Source: Asterias rubens
Taxonomy: Eukaryota > Echinodermata > Asteroidea > Forcipulatida > Asteriidae
DNA length: 64,000 nt
Assembly (NCBI RefSeq): GCF_902459465.1
Contig: NC_047076.1
Location: 4,291,488-4,355,487, forward strand
Direction of reading: 5' to 3'
This document shows, piece by piece, positions 1-11,900 of this stretch. The stretch's first letter is position 1. Each line of letters opens with the position of its first letter. Made by a program: the position numbers and the translations under genes. The notes below the pieces were generated by a model. That model did not search any database, was not told the DNA's origin, and worked only from the letters and a program-made list of their open reading frames with translations.

Positions 1-564
1 TTATATTAATGACTGATATTAATATCCCGATAAAGTAGTCGGAACAGCTATTCCCTTTTATTACTCTTTTTCTGAGTCAAAATTTGATGGGAATATTTGC
101 ATAAATGCATAATAATGAGGGTCACATGAATAGAGATTTGCTCAAATGGTCCCCCGATGAGTGAGGAGGTCATGATTTGAAAAAAGTCAATTAAGAGAGA
201 AGTATATGATTTGAAATTGTAGAAAGACAGGTCTAGAAATCCTGATGAGACAGAATATGCATAAGATGCTGTGAACAAGTCTAGAAGTTTCATGAGATAG
301 ATTATGGGTTTAGATCAAGTGAGCATTTGCTATCAGCAACAGACGAGCAGGATTGGTAAAATCATCCATAGACCGACTTAGGACAGCTCCATTTGTGACT
401 CTGACCAGGAAAGCATGTTTTAAATAGAATGCCAAACAATGCGGGAAATCTGGTAAACCACCTAAATTTTCTTGACAAAGACACAATAGCTGTTTGCCTC
501 TGAAAGGGTACAATCCTTCGAATAAACATTTAAAACCCGAGAGCGATTGGCGTTGGTAGAGTCA

Positions 565-776
565 GCATTGGAGACCAGCCAGGGACAAGAATTGGCCAAA
601 GTCAGCCAGGGTCAAGAATCAGCCAGGTCAGCCAGGGCAAAGGATCTGTCACGTCAGCCAGGGTCAAGGATCGGCCACGTCATGCAGGGACAAGAATTGG
701 CCACGTTAGCCAGGGACAAGAATTGGCCCTGTCAGCCAGGGTCAAGAATTGGTCAAAGTCAGCCATGGATTGCCCG
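565..776. repeat. 26-bp minisatellite, array 1 (about 8 units)
   Basis: Units of about 26 bp built on AGCCAGGGTCAAGAATTGGCC follow each other with small changes (gtcaagg/gacaaga, ggccacgtc/ggccaaagtc). This is the shortest of three such arrays. The open frames across it follow from the repeat and are not taken as genes. Confidence 0.85.
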
Positions 777-1514
777 ATGACAACTCCCTTTTTGACTCTG
801 ACCAGGAGAGCATGCTGTACGATACGACCACCAGTTACGACATGGACTGGGGATGGGAGAACGAAGGACTAAACTCAAAGTAATACCAACTACTAAGAAT
901 TAAAGAACAACTTGACAAACAATGTCAAGCCTTTAATTATGATTACAATGTCAAATTTACAAATATGAAAAGAAAACAGATCTTCTAGAAAATATTTGTC
1001 ACTGTATCAACATCTTGTTCTATATGCAATGCTACAGCCATTCCATGGTAACACAGATCAAACCGCACTGGTAAACAACACATTTAATCAGCCAATCCGA
1101 GCACACTTCATTCGTGTCAAACAAATCAAAAATGTTGTCCAAAACACAAACCAATGCCATTCAACGATAAGGAGAAGAATTTGGAAGGCATCATCGTCAG
1201 GCTAATCCGAGCAATCAAGAATTGTAAGTACAAACTTCCTGCATGGACTGATGCAGCACGGAGGAGGACTACTCTAAGTATTACCAACTAGTAAGAAGTC
1301 AAGAAAAACTTGGCAAATACTTTCAAGCCTCTACTTCTGATTATAGGAATGTGTACAATGTTTGTTGACAAAGAGCGTAGATCTTCCCAGAAATATTTCA
1401 TTTTATAGCTTCATCGATAAAATCCATCACTTTTTCATTAACAAATATGCACGAAACACCTGAAAAGTGCATGCAATATGGGTATTTTTCCCAAAATGGG
1501 GGTATTTTACATCT

Positions 1515-1739
1515 TTAAATTTTCCAAATATATAAGATAAAATATTGTATGTGCACAGATGCTGCATGCATTATTTTGCCAGACTTATTCAGGGCAACAA
1601 AAACTAAATAAACCATTTGTTTACTGAGCATCAATTGGCTCGTGTTTTTCCACGATGGCGCAGTAGATGACAGAGAGACAGAAATGATGGCAGCAAGATG
1701 GCGGGGCTCTTCACCTTCTTCTACCAGATTGCCAAACAA
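1515..1739 (-). pseudogene. Truncated copy of the 113-residue repeat-borne ORF
   Basis: This 74-codon frame matches the first part of the longer minus-strand ORFs at 3399-3740 and 5547-5888, starting MFGNLVEEGEEPRHLAAI. It is cut short by sequence differences after the YILYIW-like region. No domain was recognised. It probably travels with the 2-kb tandem segment, and expression is doubtful. Confidence 0.3.
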
Positions 1740-1965
1740 GAATTAAAAAACTCTGCCATCATGTGTACAATGTTTTGATAGAGCAACAGAAACTTAATAA
1801 ACCATTTATTTACCTATGGGAGGAGTCTCTGTTTTATTAAAACAGAGACAAATGCAGGTTAGGTCACTTCAATTGCAACAAAAGATTAACCAAGAGCACC
1901 GAGGAAGCAAAACTTGGGTGCCATTATAGAACTTCAACCATTTCAACTAATCTTGCTTTCGCTTC

Positions 1966-1989
1966 GGACCCCCCCCCCCCCCCCCCCCA
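1966..1989. repeat. Poly-C tract
   Basis: A run of roughly 19 C residues follows TTCGCTTCGGA. The same place in the second segmental copy (around 3970) has a much shorter run, so this homopolymer is length-variable. Confidence 0.8.
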
Positions 1990-2493
1990 AACACTACTCG
2001 TCAGTACAAGGAACTTGACCCCCACCCCCTTCTTACACTTATAACTACAGAAAAATTAGTTCAGTTCACGTGTCTGCTCTTTTATATTAAGAAATCAGTA
2101 AAGAAATCAGTAAAGATATAGCAATCTTAAGGAAAATATAAAACGAAACGAGTTGATGATTGTATTAGCCTATCAATCGCTGTGACAAACTCTGACTTTT
2201 TTATCAAATGTTTTCATGACTAGGCCAGCTTACTTTATTGCAATGTCGTCAGTGAGTGCTTCAAGGAGTACAGAAATTTCAAATTCAGGTGTCATAACCG
2301 ACTTAGGACAGCTCCATTTTTGACTCTGACCAGGAAAGCATGTTTTAAATAGAATGCCAAACAATGCGGGAAATCTGGTTAACCGCCTAAATTTGCTTGA
2401 CAAAGACACAATAGCCGTTTTGCCTCTGAAAGGGTACAATCCTTCGAATATACAATTAAAACCCGAGAGCGAGTGGCGTTTTAATAGTCAGCA

Positions 2494-2768
2494 TTGGAGA
2501 CCAGCCAGGGACAAGGATTGGCCACGTCAGCCAGGGTCAAGAATTGGCCAAAGTCAGCCAGGGTCAAGAATCAGCCAGGTCAGCCAATGACAAGGATCTG
2601 TCACGTCAGCCAGGGTCAAGGATTGGCCAAATCTGCCAGGGTAAAGAATTGGCCACGTCATGCAGGGACAAGGATTGGCCACGTTAGCCAGGGACAAGAA
2701 TTTGCCATGTCAGCCAGGGTCAAGAATTGGCCATGTCAGCCAGGGTCAAGAATTGGTCAAAGTCAGCC
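2494..2768. repeat. 26-bp minisatellite, array 2 (about 10 units)
   Basis: Same AGCCAGGG(T/A)CAAG(A/G)ATTGGCC unit as at 565-776 but longer. It sits at the equivalent position of the second 2-kb tandem copy. Confidence 0.85.
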
Positions 2769-3398
2769 ATGGATTGCCCGATGACAACTCCCTTTTGGAC
2801 TCTGACCAGGAGAGCATGCTGTACGATACGACCACCTGTTATGACATGGACTGGGGATGGGAGAACGAAGGACTAATCTCAAAGTAATACCAACTACTAA
2901 GAATTAAAGAACTTGACAAACAATGTCAAGCCTTTAATTATGATTACAATGTCAAATTTACAAATATGAAAAGAAAACAGATCTTCTAGAAAATATTTGT
3001 CACTGTATCAACTTCTTGTTCTATATGCAATGCTACAGCCATTCCATGGTAACACAGATCAAACCGCACTGGTAACCAACAAATTTAATCAGCCAATCTG
3101 AGCACGCTTCATTCGTGTCAAACAAATAAAAAATGTTGTCCAAAACACAAACCAATGCCATTCAACGATAAGGAGAAGAATTTGGAAGGCATCATCGTCA
3201 GGCTAATCCGAGCAATCAAGAATTGTAAGTACAAACTTCCTGCATGGACTGATGCAGCACGGAGGAGGACTACTCTAAGTATTACCAACTAGTAAGAAGT
3301 CAAGAAAAACTTGACAAATACTTTCAAGCCTCTACTTCTGATTATAGGAATGTGTACAATATTTGTTGACAAAGAGCGTAGATCTTCCCAGAAATATT

Positions 3399-3740
3399 TC
3401 ATTTTATAGCTTCATCGATAAAATCCATCACTTTTTCATTAACAAATATGCACGAAACACCTGAAAAGTGCATGCAATGTGGGTATTTTTCCCGAAATGG
3501 AGGTATTTTACATCTTTTAAATTTCCAAATATATAAGATAAAATATTCTACGTGCACAGAGGCTGCATGCATTATTTTGCCAGACTTATTCAGGGCAACA
3601 AAAACTAAATAAACCATTTGTTTACTGAGCATCAATTGGCTCGTGTTTTTCCACGATGGCGCAGTAGATGACAGAGAGACAGAAATGATGGCAGCAAGAT
3701 GGCGGGGCTCTTCACCTTCTTCTACCAGATTGCCAAACAA
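3399..3740 (-). CDS. Hypothetical 113-residue ORF in the tandem segment, copy 2
   Basis: This frame begins MFGNLVEEGEEPRHLAAI and ends with an acidic KVMDFIDEAIK tail. It has no signal peptide, obvious membrane span or recognised motif. A near-identical frame lies at 5547-5888, and a broken one at 1515-1739. Conservation reflects the DNA-level identity of the tandem copies, so it is not evidence of protein selection. Treat it as a possible but unsupported gene. Confidence 0.2.
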   Translation of the reverse strand: MFGNLVEEGEEPRHLAAIISVSLSSTAPSWKNTSQLMLSKQMVYLVFVALNKSGKIMHAASVHVEYFILYIWKFKRCKIPPFREKYPHCMHFSGVSCIFVNEKVMDFIDEAIK

Positions 3741-4484
3741 GAATTAAAAAACTGTGCCATCATGTTTACAATGTTTTGATAGAGCAACAGAAACTTAATA
3801 AACCATTTATTTACCTATTGGAGGACTCTATGTTTTATTAAAACAGAGACAAATGCAGGTTAGGTCACTTCAATTGCAACAAAAGATTAACCAAGAGCAC
3901 AGAGGAAGCAAAACTTGGGTGCCATTATAGAACTTCAACCATTTCAACTAATCTTGCTTTCGCTTCGGACCCCCCCCCCAAACACTACTCGTCAGTACAA
4001 GGAACTTGACCCCCACCCCCTTCTTACACTTATAACTACAGAAAAATTAGTTCAGTTCACATGTTTGCTCTTTTATATTAAGAAATCAGTAAAGAAATCA
4101 GTAAAGATATAGCAATCTTAAGGAAAATATAAAACGAAACGAGTTGATGATTGTATTAGCCTATCAATCCCTGTGACAAACTCTGACTTTTTTATCAAAT
4201 GTTTTCATGACTAGGCCAGCTTACTTTATTGCAATGTCGTCGGTGAGTGCTTCAAGGAGTACAGAAATTTCAAATTCAGGTGTCATAACCGACTTAGGAC
4301 AGCTCCATTTTTGACTCTGACCAGGAAAGCATGTTTAAAATAGAATGCCAAACAATGCGGGAAATCTGGTAAACCGCCTAAATTTTCTTGACAAAGACAC
4401 AATAGCCGTTTTGCCTCTGAAAGGGTACAATCCTTCGAATATACAATTAAAACCTGAGAGCGAGTGGCGTTTTAATAGTCAGCA

Positions 4485-4918
4485 TTGGAGACCAGCCAGG
4501 GACAAGGATTGGCCACGTCAGCCAGGGTCAAGAATTGGCCAAAGTCAGCCAGGGTCAAGAATCAGCCAGGTCAGCCAATGACAAGGATCTGTCACGTCAG
4601 CCAGGGTCAAGGATCGGCCACATCTGCCAGGGTAAAGAATTGGCCACGTCATGCAGGGACAAGGATTGGCCACGTTAGCCAGGGACAAAAATTGGCCGAA
4701 GTCAGCCAGGGTCAAGAATCAGCCAGGTCAGCCAGGGACAAGGATCTGTCACGTCAGCCAGGGTCAAGGATCGGCCACATCTGCCAGGGTAAAGAATTGG
4801 CCACGTCATGCAGGGACAAGGATTGGCCACGTTAGCCAGGGACAAGAGTTTGCCATGTCAGCCAGGGTCAAGAATTGGCCATGTCAGCCAGGGACAAGAA
4901 TTGGTCAAAGTCAGCCAT
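4485..4918. repeat. 26-bp minisatellite, array 3 (about 16 units)
   Basis: The longest of the three arrays. Besides single units it contains a duplicated higher-order block: the stretch with gtcagccaggtcagcca and catctgccagggtaaag occurs twice. The extra length accounts for most of the size difference between the second and third 2-kb copies. Confidence 0.85.
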
Positions 4919-5546
4919 GGATTGCCCGATGACAACTCCCTTTTGGACTCTGACCAGGAGAGCATGCTGTACGATACGACCACCTGTTACGACATGGACT
5001 GGGGATGGGAGAACGAAGGACTAATCTCAAAGTAATACCAACTACTAAGAATTAAAGAACTTGACAAACAATGTCAAGCCTTTAATTATGATTACAATGT
5101 CAAATTTACAAATATGAAAAGAAAACAGATCTTCTAGAAAATATTTGTCACTGTATCAACTTCTTGTTCTATATGCAATGCTACAGCCATTCCATGGTAA
5201 CACAGATCAAACCGCACTGGTAACCAACAAATTTAATCAGCCAATCTGAGCACGCTTCATTCGTGTCAAACAAATAAAAAATGTTGTCCAAAACACAAAC
5301 CAATGCCATTCAAAGATAAGGAGAAGAATTTGGAAGGCATCATCGTCAGGCTAATCCGAGCAACCAAGAATTGTAAGTACAAACTTCCTGCATGGACTGA
5401 TGCAGCACGGAGGAGGACTACTCTAAGTATTACCAACTAGTAAGAAGTCAAGAAAAACTTGGCAAATACTTTCAAGCCTCTACTTCTGATTATAGGAATG
5501 TGTACAATATTTGTTGACAAAAAGCGTAGATCTTCCCAGAAATATT

Positions 5547-5888
5547 TCATTTTATAGCTTCATCGATAAAATCCATCACTTTTTCATTAACAAATATGCA
5601 CGAAACACCTGAAAAGTGCATGCAATGTGGGTATTTTTCCCAAAGTGGAGGTATTTTACATCTTTTAAATTTCCAAATATATAAGATAAAATATTCTACG
5701 TGCACAGAGGCTGCATGCATTATTTTGCCAGACTTATTCAGGGCAACAAAAACTAAATAAACCAGTTGTTTACTGAGCATCAATCGGCTCGTGTTTTTCC
5801 ACGATGGCGCAGTAGATGACAGAGAGACAGAAATGATGGCAGCAAGATGGCGGGGCTCTTCACCTTCTTCTACCAGATTGCCAAACAA
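5547..5888 (-). CDS. Hypothetical 113-residue ORF in the tandem segment, copy 3
   Basis: Nearly identical to the frame at 3399-3740, with a few substitutions such as SRLMLSKQL for SQLMLSKQM. No recognised domain. It is listed because it is open over its full length in two copies. It may be an accident of the repeat. Confidence 0.2.
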   Translation of the reverse strand: MFGNLVEEGEEPRHLAAIISVSLSSTAPSWKNTSRLMLSKQLVYLVFVALNKSGKIMHAASVHVEYFILYIWKFKRCKIPPLWEKYPHCMHFSGVSCIFVNEKVMDFIDEAIK

Positions 5889-6065
5889 GAATTAAAAAAC
5901 TGTGCCATCATGTGTACAATGTTTTGCCAGGGCAACAGAAACTTAATAAACCATTTATTTACTTATGTTTTATTAAAACAGAGACAAATGCAGGTAGGAC
6001 AATGTGAAGAATTGGACGGACCTGTCCGTGTTGAGCCGATTGAGGGCGGATAAAAGAAGAGATAA

Positions 6066-6865
6066 TCTGAGGCGCCATTATTAAAGACGGACCACTCAGA
6101 GAAGGTATACGAGGTCACGGAGATTAAAGCGAAACCCCTGGTGAGGGAGGAGCCCGGACAAGACATCGCCAAGCCCCGCGAGGCACGGAGATTTGTCAAG
6201 AGCAACGAAGATCCACCTGCTGATGAAGTGAATCAGGAGGCCGAGCTGGTTAAGAAGCCTTTCCTCCAACAGCTGCGCTAGAAAATGCCACTGGCTGTGT
6301 CGCCACTCCACCCATCTCCTTAGATGAGGAGGAATGGGATGACGATGCCCTCAGCATCGTTTCATCGCTGCCTTGCCTAGATAGAGGAGTTAAGGGAGAC
6401 GAAGAGCAGATGGAGGTCCAAGTAGAAGCCACGAAAGAGGAGCCACAACCTCCTTCTTCTTCGTCCGTCAAGGCCCCGGAAGCGTCTTGGCCACGCTCTG
6501 CGTCCCCCAAGGCATCGGTGACTTCGCAGCCCCGCTTTTCTCCAGTGAGAGCCCCGGTAACGGCAGTGCGCCCCATCGCCCCAAAGACCACCCCGCCATC
6601 CGGCCCATCAGGGAATAGTGGCCCCGACCAACAGTACATCCGCATCCGGCGTCTTCGCCCCCAGTGCCCAGAGGTGGCCACCATCGTGGAACATAGTAAG
6701 ACCCTAACGTATGTAAGAGGAGTGATGATTCATGAAGAGACCAGGCAGCGTACGTACTATCAGGACGTGCTGGTAGACTGCATGACAGCTCTGGAAACCA
6801 TGAAAGTGCAACAGCAGAACAACGTGGGACCACGCAAGCCGCAGTCGCCACCTAGGAACCTTTGA
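6066..6865 (+). pseudogene. Frameshifted acidic/proline-rich ORF, probably mobile-element derived
   Basis: An open frame at 6066-6279 (containing EVTEIKAKPLVREEPGQD) has no start codon and ends at a stop just as a second frame opens. The second frame runs from about 6272 to 6865 and contains SLDEEEWDDDALSIVSSLP, then a Ser/Pro-rich stretch, then VEHSKTLTYVRGVMIHEETR. Read together, with a frameshift near 6275, they look like one protein of about 265 residues with an acidic middle and a more compact C-terminus. I do not recognise the family. The region is more GC-rich than its surroundings, begins exactly where the 2-kb tandem repeats end, and is followed by LTR-like sequence, so an accessory or gag-like ORF of a retroelement is the best guess. 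Confidence 0.4.
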
Positions 6866-7029
6866 AGGATGTTCTCCACCGTCTTTGCGTTCGCGTAACT
6901 AATCAGTTTATTAATCAGTGTGTGAATATTTAATTGCCAAAGAAATTCTTCCTGAAATTTATAGTTTTGATAACAGTTCTTTAAAGTATAGTTTTGATAA
7001 GGGTTCTTTAAAGTAAAGTTTTGATAAAA

Positions 7030-7463
7030 GAGGAGGCTGTTTTACTTTTCTTTAAGCATTTAAAGAGTAAGTATTATTTTCGTACCTGTATTAAAGAAAA
7101 AAGGTTGGATTATTTTTGTGTACTCTGTTGCTTTTAATAAAATATATATCGGCTTATCTGGATGGGGTCATTCCAGGCCTGTCAGAACGCTTTGTGGCGC
7201 AACAGAGGTAGAACGCCCCTGTGCGAGGAATGGAACGATCCCAAAAGCAGTGACTCCGCATAGTGCAACAGAGGTAGAACGCCCCTGTGCGAGGAATGGA
7301 ACAATCCCAAAAGCAGTGACTCCGCATAGCGCGTGCTATTGGTTAGCGCAATCACGTGTGCACGTGGCCAAATGCTATAAAAGCGGCGACGGGCAGAGTG
7401 ATGAGGGGCTGGACTGATAATCAAGTAATACTGATTGTTCTTGCCACACTCTGACTGCACTGT
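7030..7463 (+). mobile_element. Possible 3' LTR with TATA box and internal 66-bp duplication
   Basis: A purine-rich AAAAGAGGAGGC is followed by TGTTTTAC, as at a polypurine tract and LTR start. A clear promoter-like TATA motif (GCTATAAAAGCGGCG, near 7374) lies further in. Two copies of a 66-bp unit starting AACAGAGGTAGAACGCCCC begin at 7201 and 7267, differing by a single base over most of their length. The second LTR is not in the window, so the ends cannot be fixed and the assignment rests on layout alone. An ordinary promoter is an alternative. Confidence 0.3.
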
Positions 7464-7877
7464 GTGATATTATACGCGTCCCGTCTACTAGGTAAGTGGA
7501 CTGAGGGGCTGCTGCGTGTTTGGGAATCGGTTGACTATAGTCGGCTGCAACTCCAACAAATCACACAGGTTTCAACAATTGCACAAATCTTGCAACTAAA
7601 TGCTACTACCAGAACACTGCTTTCAGAAATTCACATGTTAGTACGCTTATATTTCACAGTTTTCATGTCCAATGCTACGTCTGAACAAAGTTTCTCTGCG
7701 CTACATCCTCTAAAAACATACCTACACTGTAAGATCCACAATATTACAGAAAATACTCAACTATGTTGCTTTCAACTGGCAGCAACCATAGATTTAAACA
7801 CGGCTTGCAAGGCATTTTTACAAGTCAATGACAAGAGGAGGGCATTTGTTGATCCATGGAAGACTCAGCACGATTGA
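7464..7877 (+). pseudogene. hAT transposase C-terminal dimerisation fragment
   Basis: The 137-residue frame contains LYFTVFMSNATSEQSFSALH followed by LKTYLHCKI, matching the conserved C-terminal dimerisation region of hAT transposases of the zinc-finger MYM/TTF type (family pattern: SATAERSFSALRRIKTYLR). The catalytic RNase H-like part and the zinc finger are absent upstream, so only the terminal piece remains. Its initiator Met lies in unrelated sequence. It is a dead transposon remnant or the last exon of an older element. Confidence 0.7.
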
Positions 7878-8582
7878 ACAGACTAGTAGTTCCCAAGGCA
7901 TTGACAGAGGTGAAAGTTGACAATTTGCCAATTATGAAGTATTTTGTTAAAGATGCACTACCCTTGTTTGGGCCAATTTTACCAAATAAATTAATTTTAA
8001 GAGTAAAGTTGTGGGGTTGTTATTAGGTTAAAATTTATTTTAATATCAATAAACATTTGTATTTAAAGAAAATTATCAACTACTTTTTTTCTCGCCAGGC
8101 AGACATAAACAAGGTTGAGTTCAGATAGAAGTCTGAAGTTTCTCACCCCAGTATATTCAACAAAAACATGTGCTGCAATCTTTCACAGGTTGAGTATTCT
8201 GAAACTTTCACAGGTTGAGTATTTACACAAGAAATGTATTAAAGGAAACAAAATGGAAAGTACTGAACATAGCAATAATTTGAACTGATTTTTTTATAAC
8301 TGTCAATGATGATAAGCTTTAACAGTGCTAAGCTTAAACATCGCTAAATCTAAGCAGATTTTCTGTCATATCTATGAACCATGTAATTTGAATGTAAATA
8401 TGTTGATGTTTGTGTTTAGTGTCTTACAAAAAGTACACAAACCCTTTAAGCTCACTTCGGTTCTGAGAACACTTAAAACAATTGCAACAGCCATTCAGTC
8501 TATCGCAATTCTGATTATGTAAGAAAAAGCAATGAAGGTCTGGAATTGGAGTTTCAAAAAAATATCCCCGATAAAGTTTGAA
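7878..8582. other. AT-rich spacer downstream of the hAT fragment
   Basis: No coding signal is seen. TTTCACAGGTTGAGTATT occurs twice near 8185 and 8206. The rest is AT-rich DNA between the transposon remnant and the 3' end of the EAF gene. Confidence 0.5.
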
Positions 8583-8588
8583 TTTATT
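8583..8588 (-). terminator. Candidate polyadenylation signal of EAF
   Basis: The plus strand reads TTTATT here, giving AATAAA on the minus strand about 345 bp after the EAF stop codon. Nothing else confirms its use. Confidence 0.35.
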
Positions 8589-8929
8589 TGTTGCTTCCAG
8601 CCCCTTCCACCCTTATTTGTCCTAGCTAGCTAGAAATTCCCAAGCTCCTGCTTAAAACAATACATCGAGTTAAGCAACACCCGTCTGATGACTTTTCTCA
8701 ACTTGACACCTTGCGATATAAACCACCCACAAACACACACAACCCCCAAAAATCCTCTGTTTAACTGTTCGGGAAAATCTGCGCATGTTTATAATCATCG
8801 CTGGCATTTAATTGTAGCACTGTTCATCTCAAAATCATTTGATGTTAGAGTTAGTAACATAACTGACTGCATAAATACCCATCCAAAGTGAGTTTTCAGC
8901 TTGCTAAGGTCTCTATCCACATTGTTGTG

Positions 8930-11900
8930 TTAGTCACTGTCTGAATCCGACTCACTCAGCTGTAGATCTCGACCTAACCAAACAGACAACAAAACATAGT
9001 TAATGCATGTATGCTTCGTTTTTGAAAGGGCATGTGCGCCAAGGCATTTTCCTTTTGGTAAATGACACCCTATAAGGAAATTGTTAATTTCTACTTGAGC
9101 ATTTCAAGGGCCGAGGCAATGATCAGGGGGCATGGAGGTAATCGCCTCTGTTGCCTCAAAGAAGTATAAAGCCTGCTGTTTTATACAAAATATCACCTTC
9201 AACTGTTGGCATCCCTTAGACTCCCAAACCCTCTGCAATTTTGATTGAAGTGACATAGGAGGTGAGGGCAATCGTGTTGGCTCAGTGTTTTCTGTCTCTG
9301 CCTCTCACCTAGGTGTTTTAACTAGCATTTGGCCGGCCTGTCCAATATGGATAATGATTGGAAGCTTATTGGACAACTATTTCATCTTTTCCCGCCCATT
9401 TACTGGCTTGCCACTGAAAATTTTAGCCCTGAAAAACAAGATCATGTACTTACTGAGTTGACTGCGGATATACTGTGCATTGTCCTGATGAACAGAGAGA
9501 AGCTTTGACATGGGTGGACTCCTGGACTTTCCTGTGGGAAAAAAACATCAACAACAAAACTAATAATTTTGTTACGGTCTCGGTGTTAATGACGGTTGCC
9601 TATCAGAACAATTTCAAAGGCCAGTCATGATATGTAAAAAGAACGCTACAACGGCACATAAAATAAATACACTAACTCATTTATATTGTGCAAAATGTCA
9701 AAATCAATACAAAAATGTTGAATCTCCTAGTAGATAGTTTGCAAGTAGATAACGACTTAAGTCTCTACGGTTTGTCAACAAATGTAACCCCATGCTTTGT
9801 TCCCAACGCCCATATTCAACAAGGTGGATTAAGGCAGGTAAAAAACCTTGTCCTGGCGGCAACACTTGATATTCATCGGGGGTTCATCTAAAAAAACTTT
9901 GAAAACAAAGTTGCTTTTTCTACAACGAATTAGACTCAGTCTCAATAGAGCACACTTTTTATTGAGTACTGAGTAGCTTTTATGAGACTGTCGTCCATTT
10001 CACAAAACTCTTCCAAACTTAAGACTAATCTTAGGACATAGGACGAGTCCCAACCCTGCACTGTAGCATGCAGACCTTAAGATTAATCTTAAGTACTTGA
10101 GATAAGACGAGTCCTAACTCTTTGTGAAATCGACCCCTGATCTCGTACTCACCATGGTGGGAGTGAGTAGAAGTGAGCGTTCCATTCTTCATCATCTGAC
10201 TACTCATTTCTTGACCATCTTCGTCATCGCTGGAGCTACTCCCAGTCCCACTACTCTTCTGACTAGGAGCGTTATCCTCACTCTCACTATCGGTGAAGTA
10301 GCTACCAGACGAGTCTGTGTCCTCATGGTTGGATGAAACATGATGGGATGGTGGGGTGTGAGGGGAAGGGGCTAGGGGTGAGGGCTGCAGGGGGGAGATC
10401 TCACCTCCTGTGGGAATAATAATGTCAACAGAATTTATTTCATACTGAGTCAGGGTAAAGATACAGACATGTCGATAGTCACAGGTAATTAGTTGAACAA
10501 TAAATTGGATTATTGAAACTTAGTAACGCTCTGTCAACTAACCGCAGCCATGATGTAAAACTATCAGGCCTAAACAAGTCGCAGAAAGACTCTCACGCAG
10601 CCATGGTAATCTTACAGGGCCTCTAAAATTCCAATGGGAAAAGCTCTACGCTGTAAACTGCTATGCAAACGTTGCGGAATAAAGTCCAGGTGGGAACGCA
10701 CGATAGAATTACACCAAAGCCAGTCACGGTAACTATCCACGTGCAGTGGAAGAAAAAATCCAACGGGAACACGGCTTAAGAAGGAGACAATTTTGACGGA
10801 ATACCTTGCTCTGTGTCCGGAGTTGTGAGTGCCGAACTCATGGTGGATAGTTCACCCTTCTTGCCTTTGGAGCTTGTCGATCCCAAGAAGTTAGGTGAGT
10901 TCCTGAGGTTACTTGGATCTAGGCTAGATAATGGCCGGCTGGAGAGCTGGGCTTTACTGGTGCCTTCTTCCCTGTGTACGATAATGATATAGACTCTTCT
11001 ATCATGGCTATAGACCCCTTGCATGTGATGTCAAATGATAAAAAGGAGGCAAATGATTGGACGATAGCTGTTCTTTGTGTTTGTAAAACCGTGCGTGTGA
11101 CCTCAGCGTCCCTGTAACGTTTAGCGTTATGCAAGGGGTCTGTAGCAAGGTCACACCCCAAGTTTTTACCAAATGCGGTTGGATAACTATGGAAAGCCAT
11201 AATACAATTTAAAAACAGATAGCCATAGTTTGTAGACAATTTTTTTTTAAATGTGTTGAATTTGTTGGAAACAAATCAATAAATGATAAGAGATATTTCA
11301 GCTCATGAACATTTACAGAAAATGTTAAATTTTGTCACATTTTTTGTTTAACACGATTGATTGTTTTGCTAACATTCGGCTGGCCATGCCAACCGGCGCA
11401 CTTTGTTTATTAAAGGCAGTGGACACTATTGGTAATTACTCAAAATAATTATTGGCATAAAACCTTACTTGGTGACAAGTAATAAGGAGAGGTTGATGGT
11501 ATAAAGCATTGTGAGAAACGGCTCCCTCTGAAGTGCCAAAGCTTTAGAGAAAGAAGTAATTTTCTCACGAATTTTATTTCGAGACCTCAGATTTAGAACT
11601 TGAGGTCTTGAAATCAACCATCTAAACGCACACAACTTCATGTGACAAGGGTGTTTTTTTCTTTCATTATTATCTCGCAAGTTGGATGACCGATTGAGCT
11701 CAAATTTTTACAGGTTTATTATTTTATGTTGAGATACACCAGCTGTGAAGGCTAGTCTTTGACATTTACCAATAGTGTCCACTGCCTTTAACAATGGAAA
11801 GGTCTACAACAACTAGGAATGAGATTTGATGAAAGAGGACATTTCCGGTGAATGACTCAAGAAGTCTACAGATACTGTGCTGCGAGAAACACAAAACTAC

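Larger units (their letters stand above)
372..5995. repeat. Three tandem copies of a ~2-kb segment
   Basis: The same ordered landmarks recur three times, from about 372, 2297 and 4287: an ACCGACTTAGGACAGCTCC block, a GCCAGGGTCAAGAATTGGCC minisatellite, a CATGGACTGGGGATGGGAGA block, an ORF on the opposite strand, and in the first two copies a poly-C run and an AAATCAGTAAAGAAATCAGT motif. The third copy stops near 5995, where the sequence changes to unrelated DNA. The copies are almost identical outside the minisatellite, so the duplication is recent or homogenised. No gene of known family was recognised inside. The bases before 372 resemble nothing I can name. Confidence 0.85.

Noticed and set aside
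547..4932. Gln/Gly/Ala-rich frames in the 26-bp arrays
   Set aside because: Several frames are open because of the repeat, with no start context or conserved protein beyond the DNA repeat.
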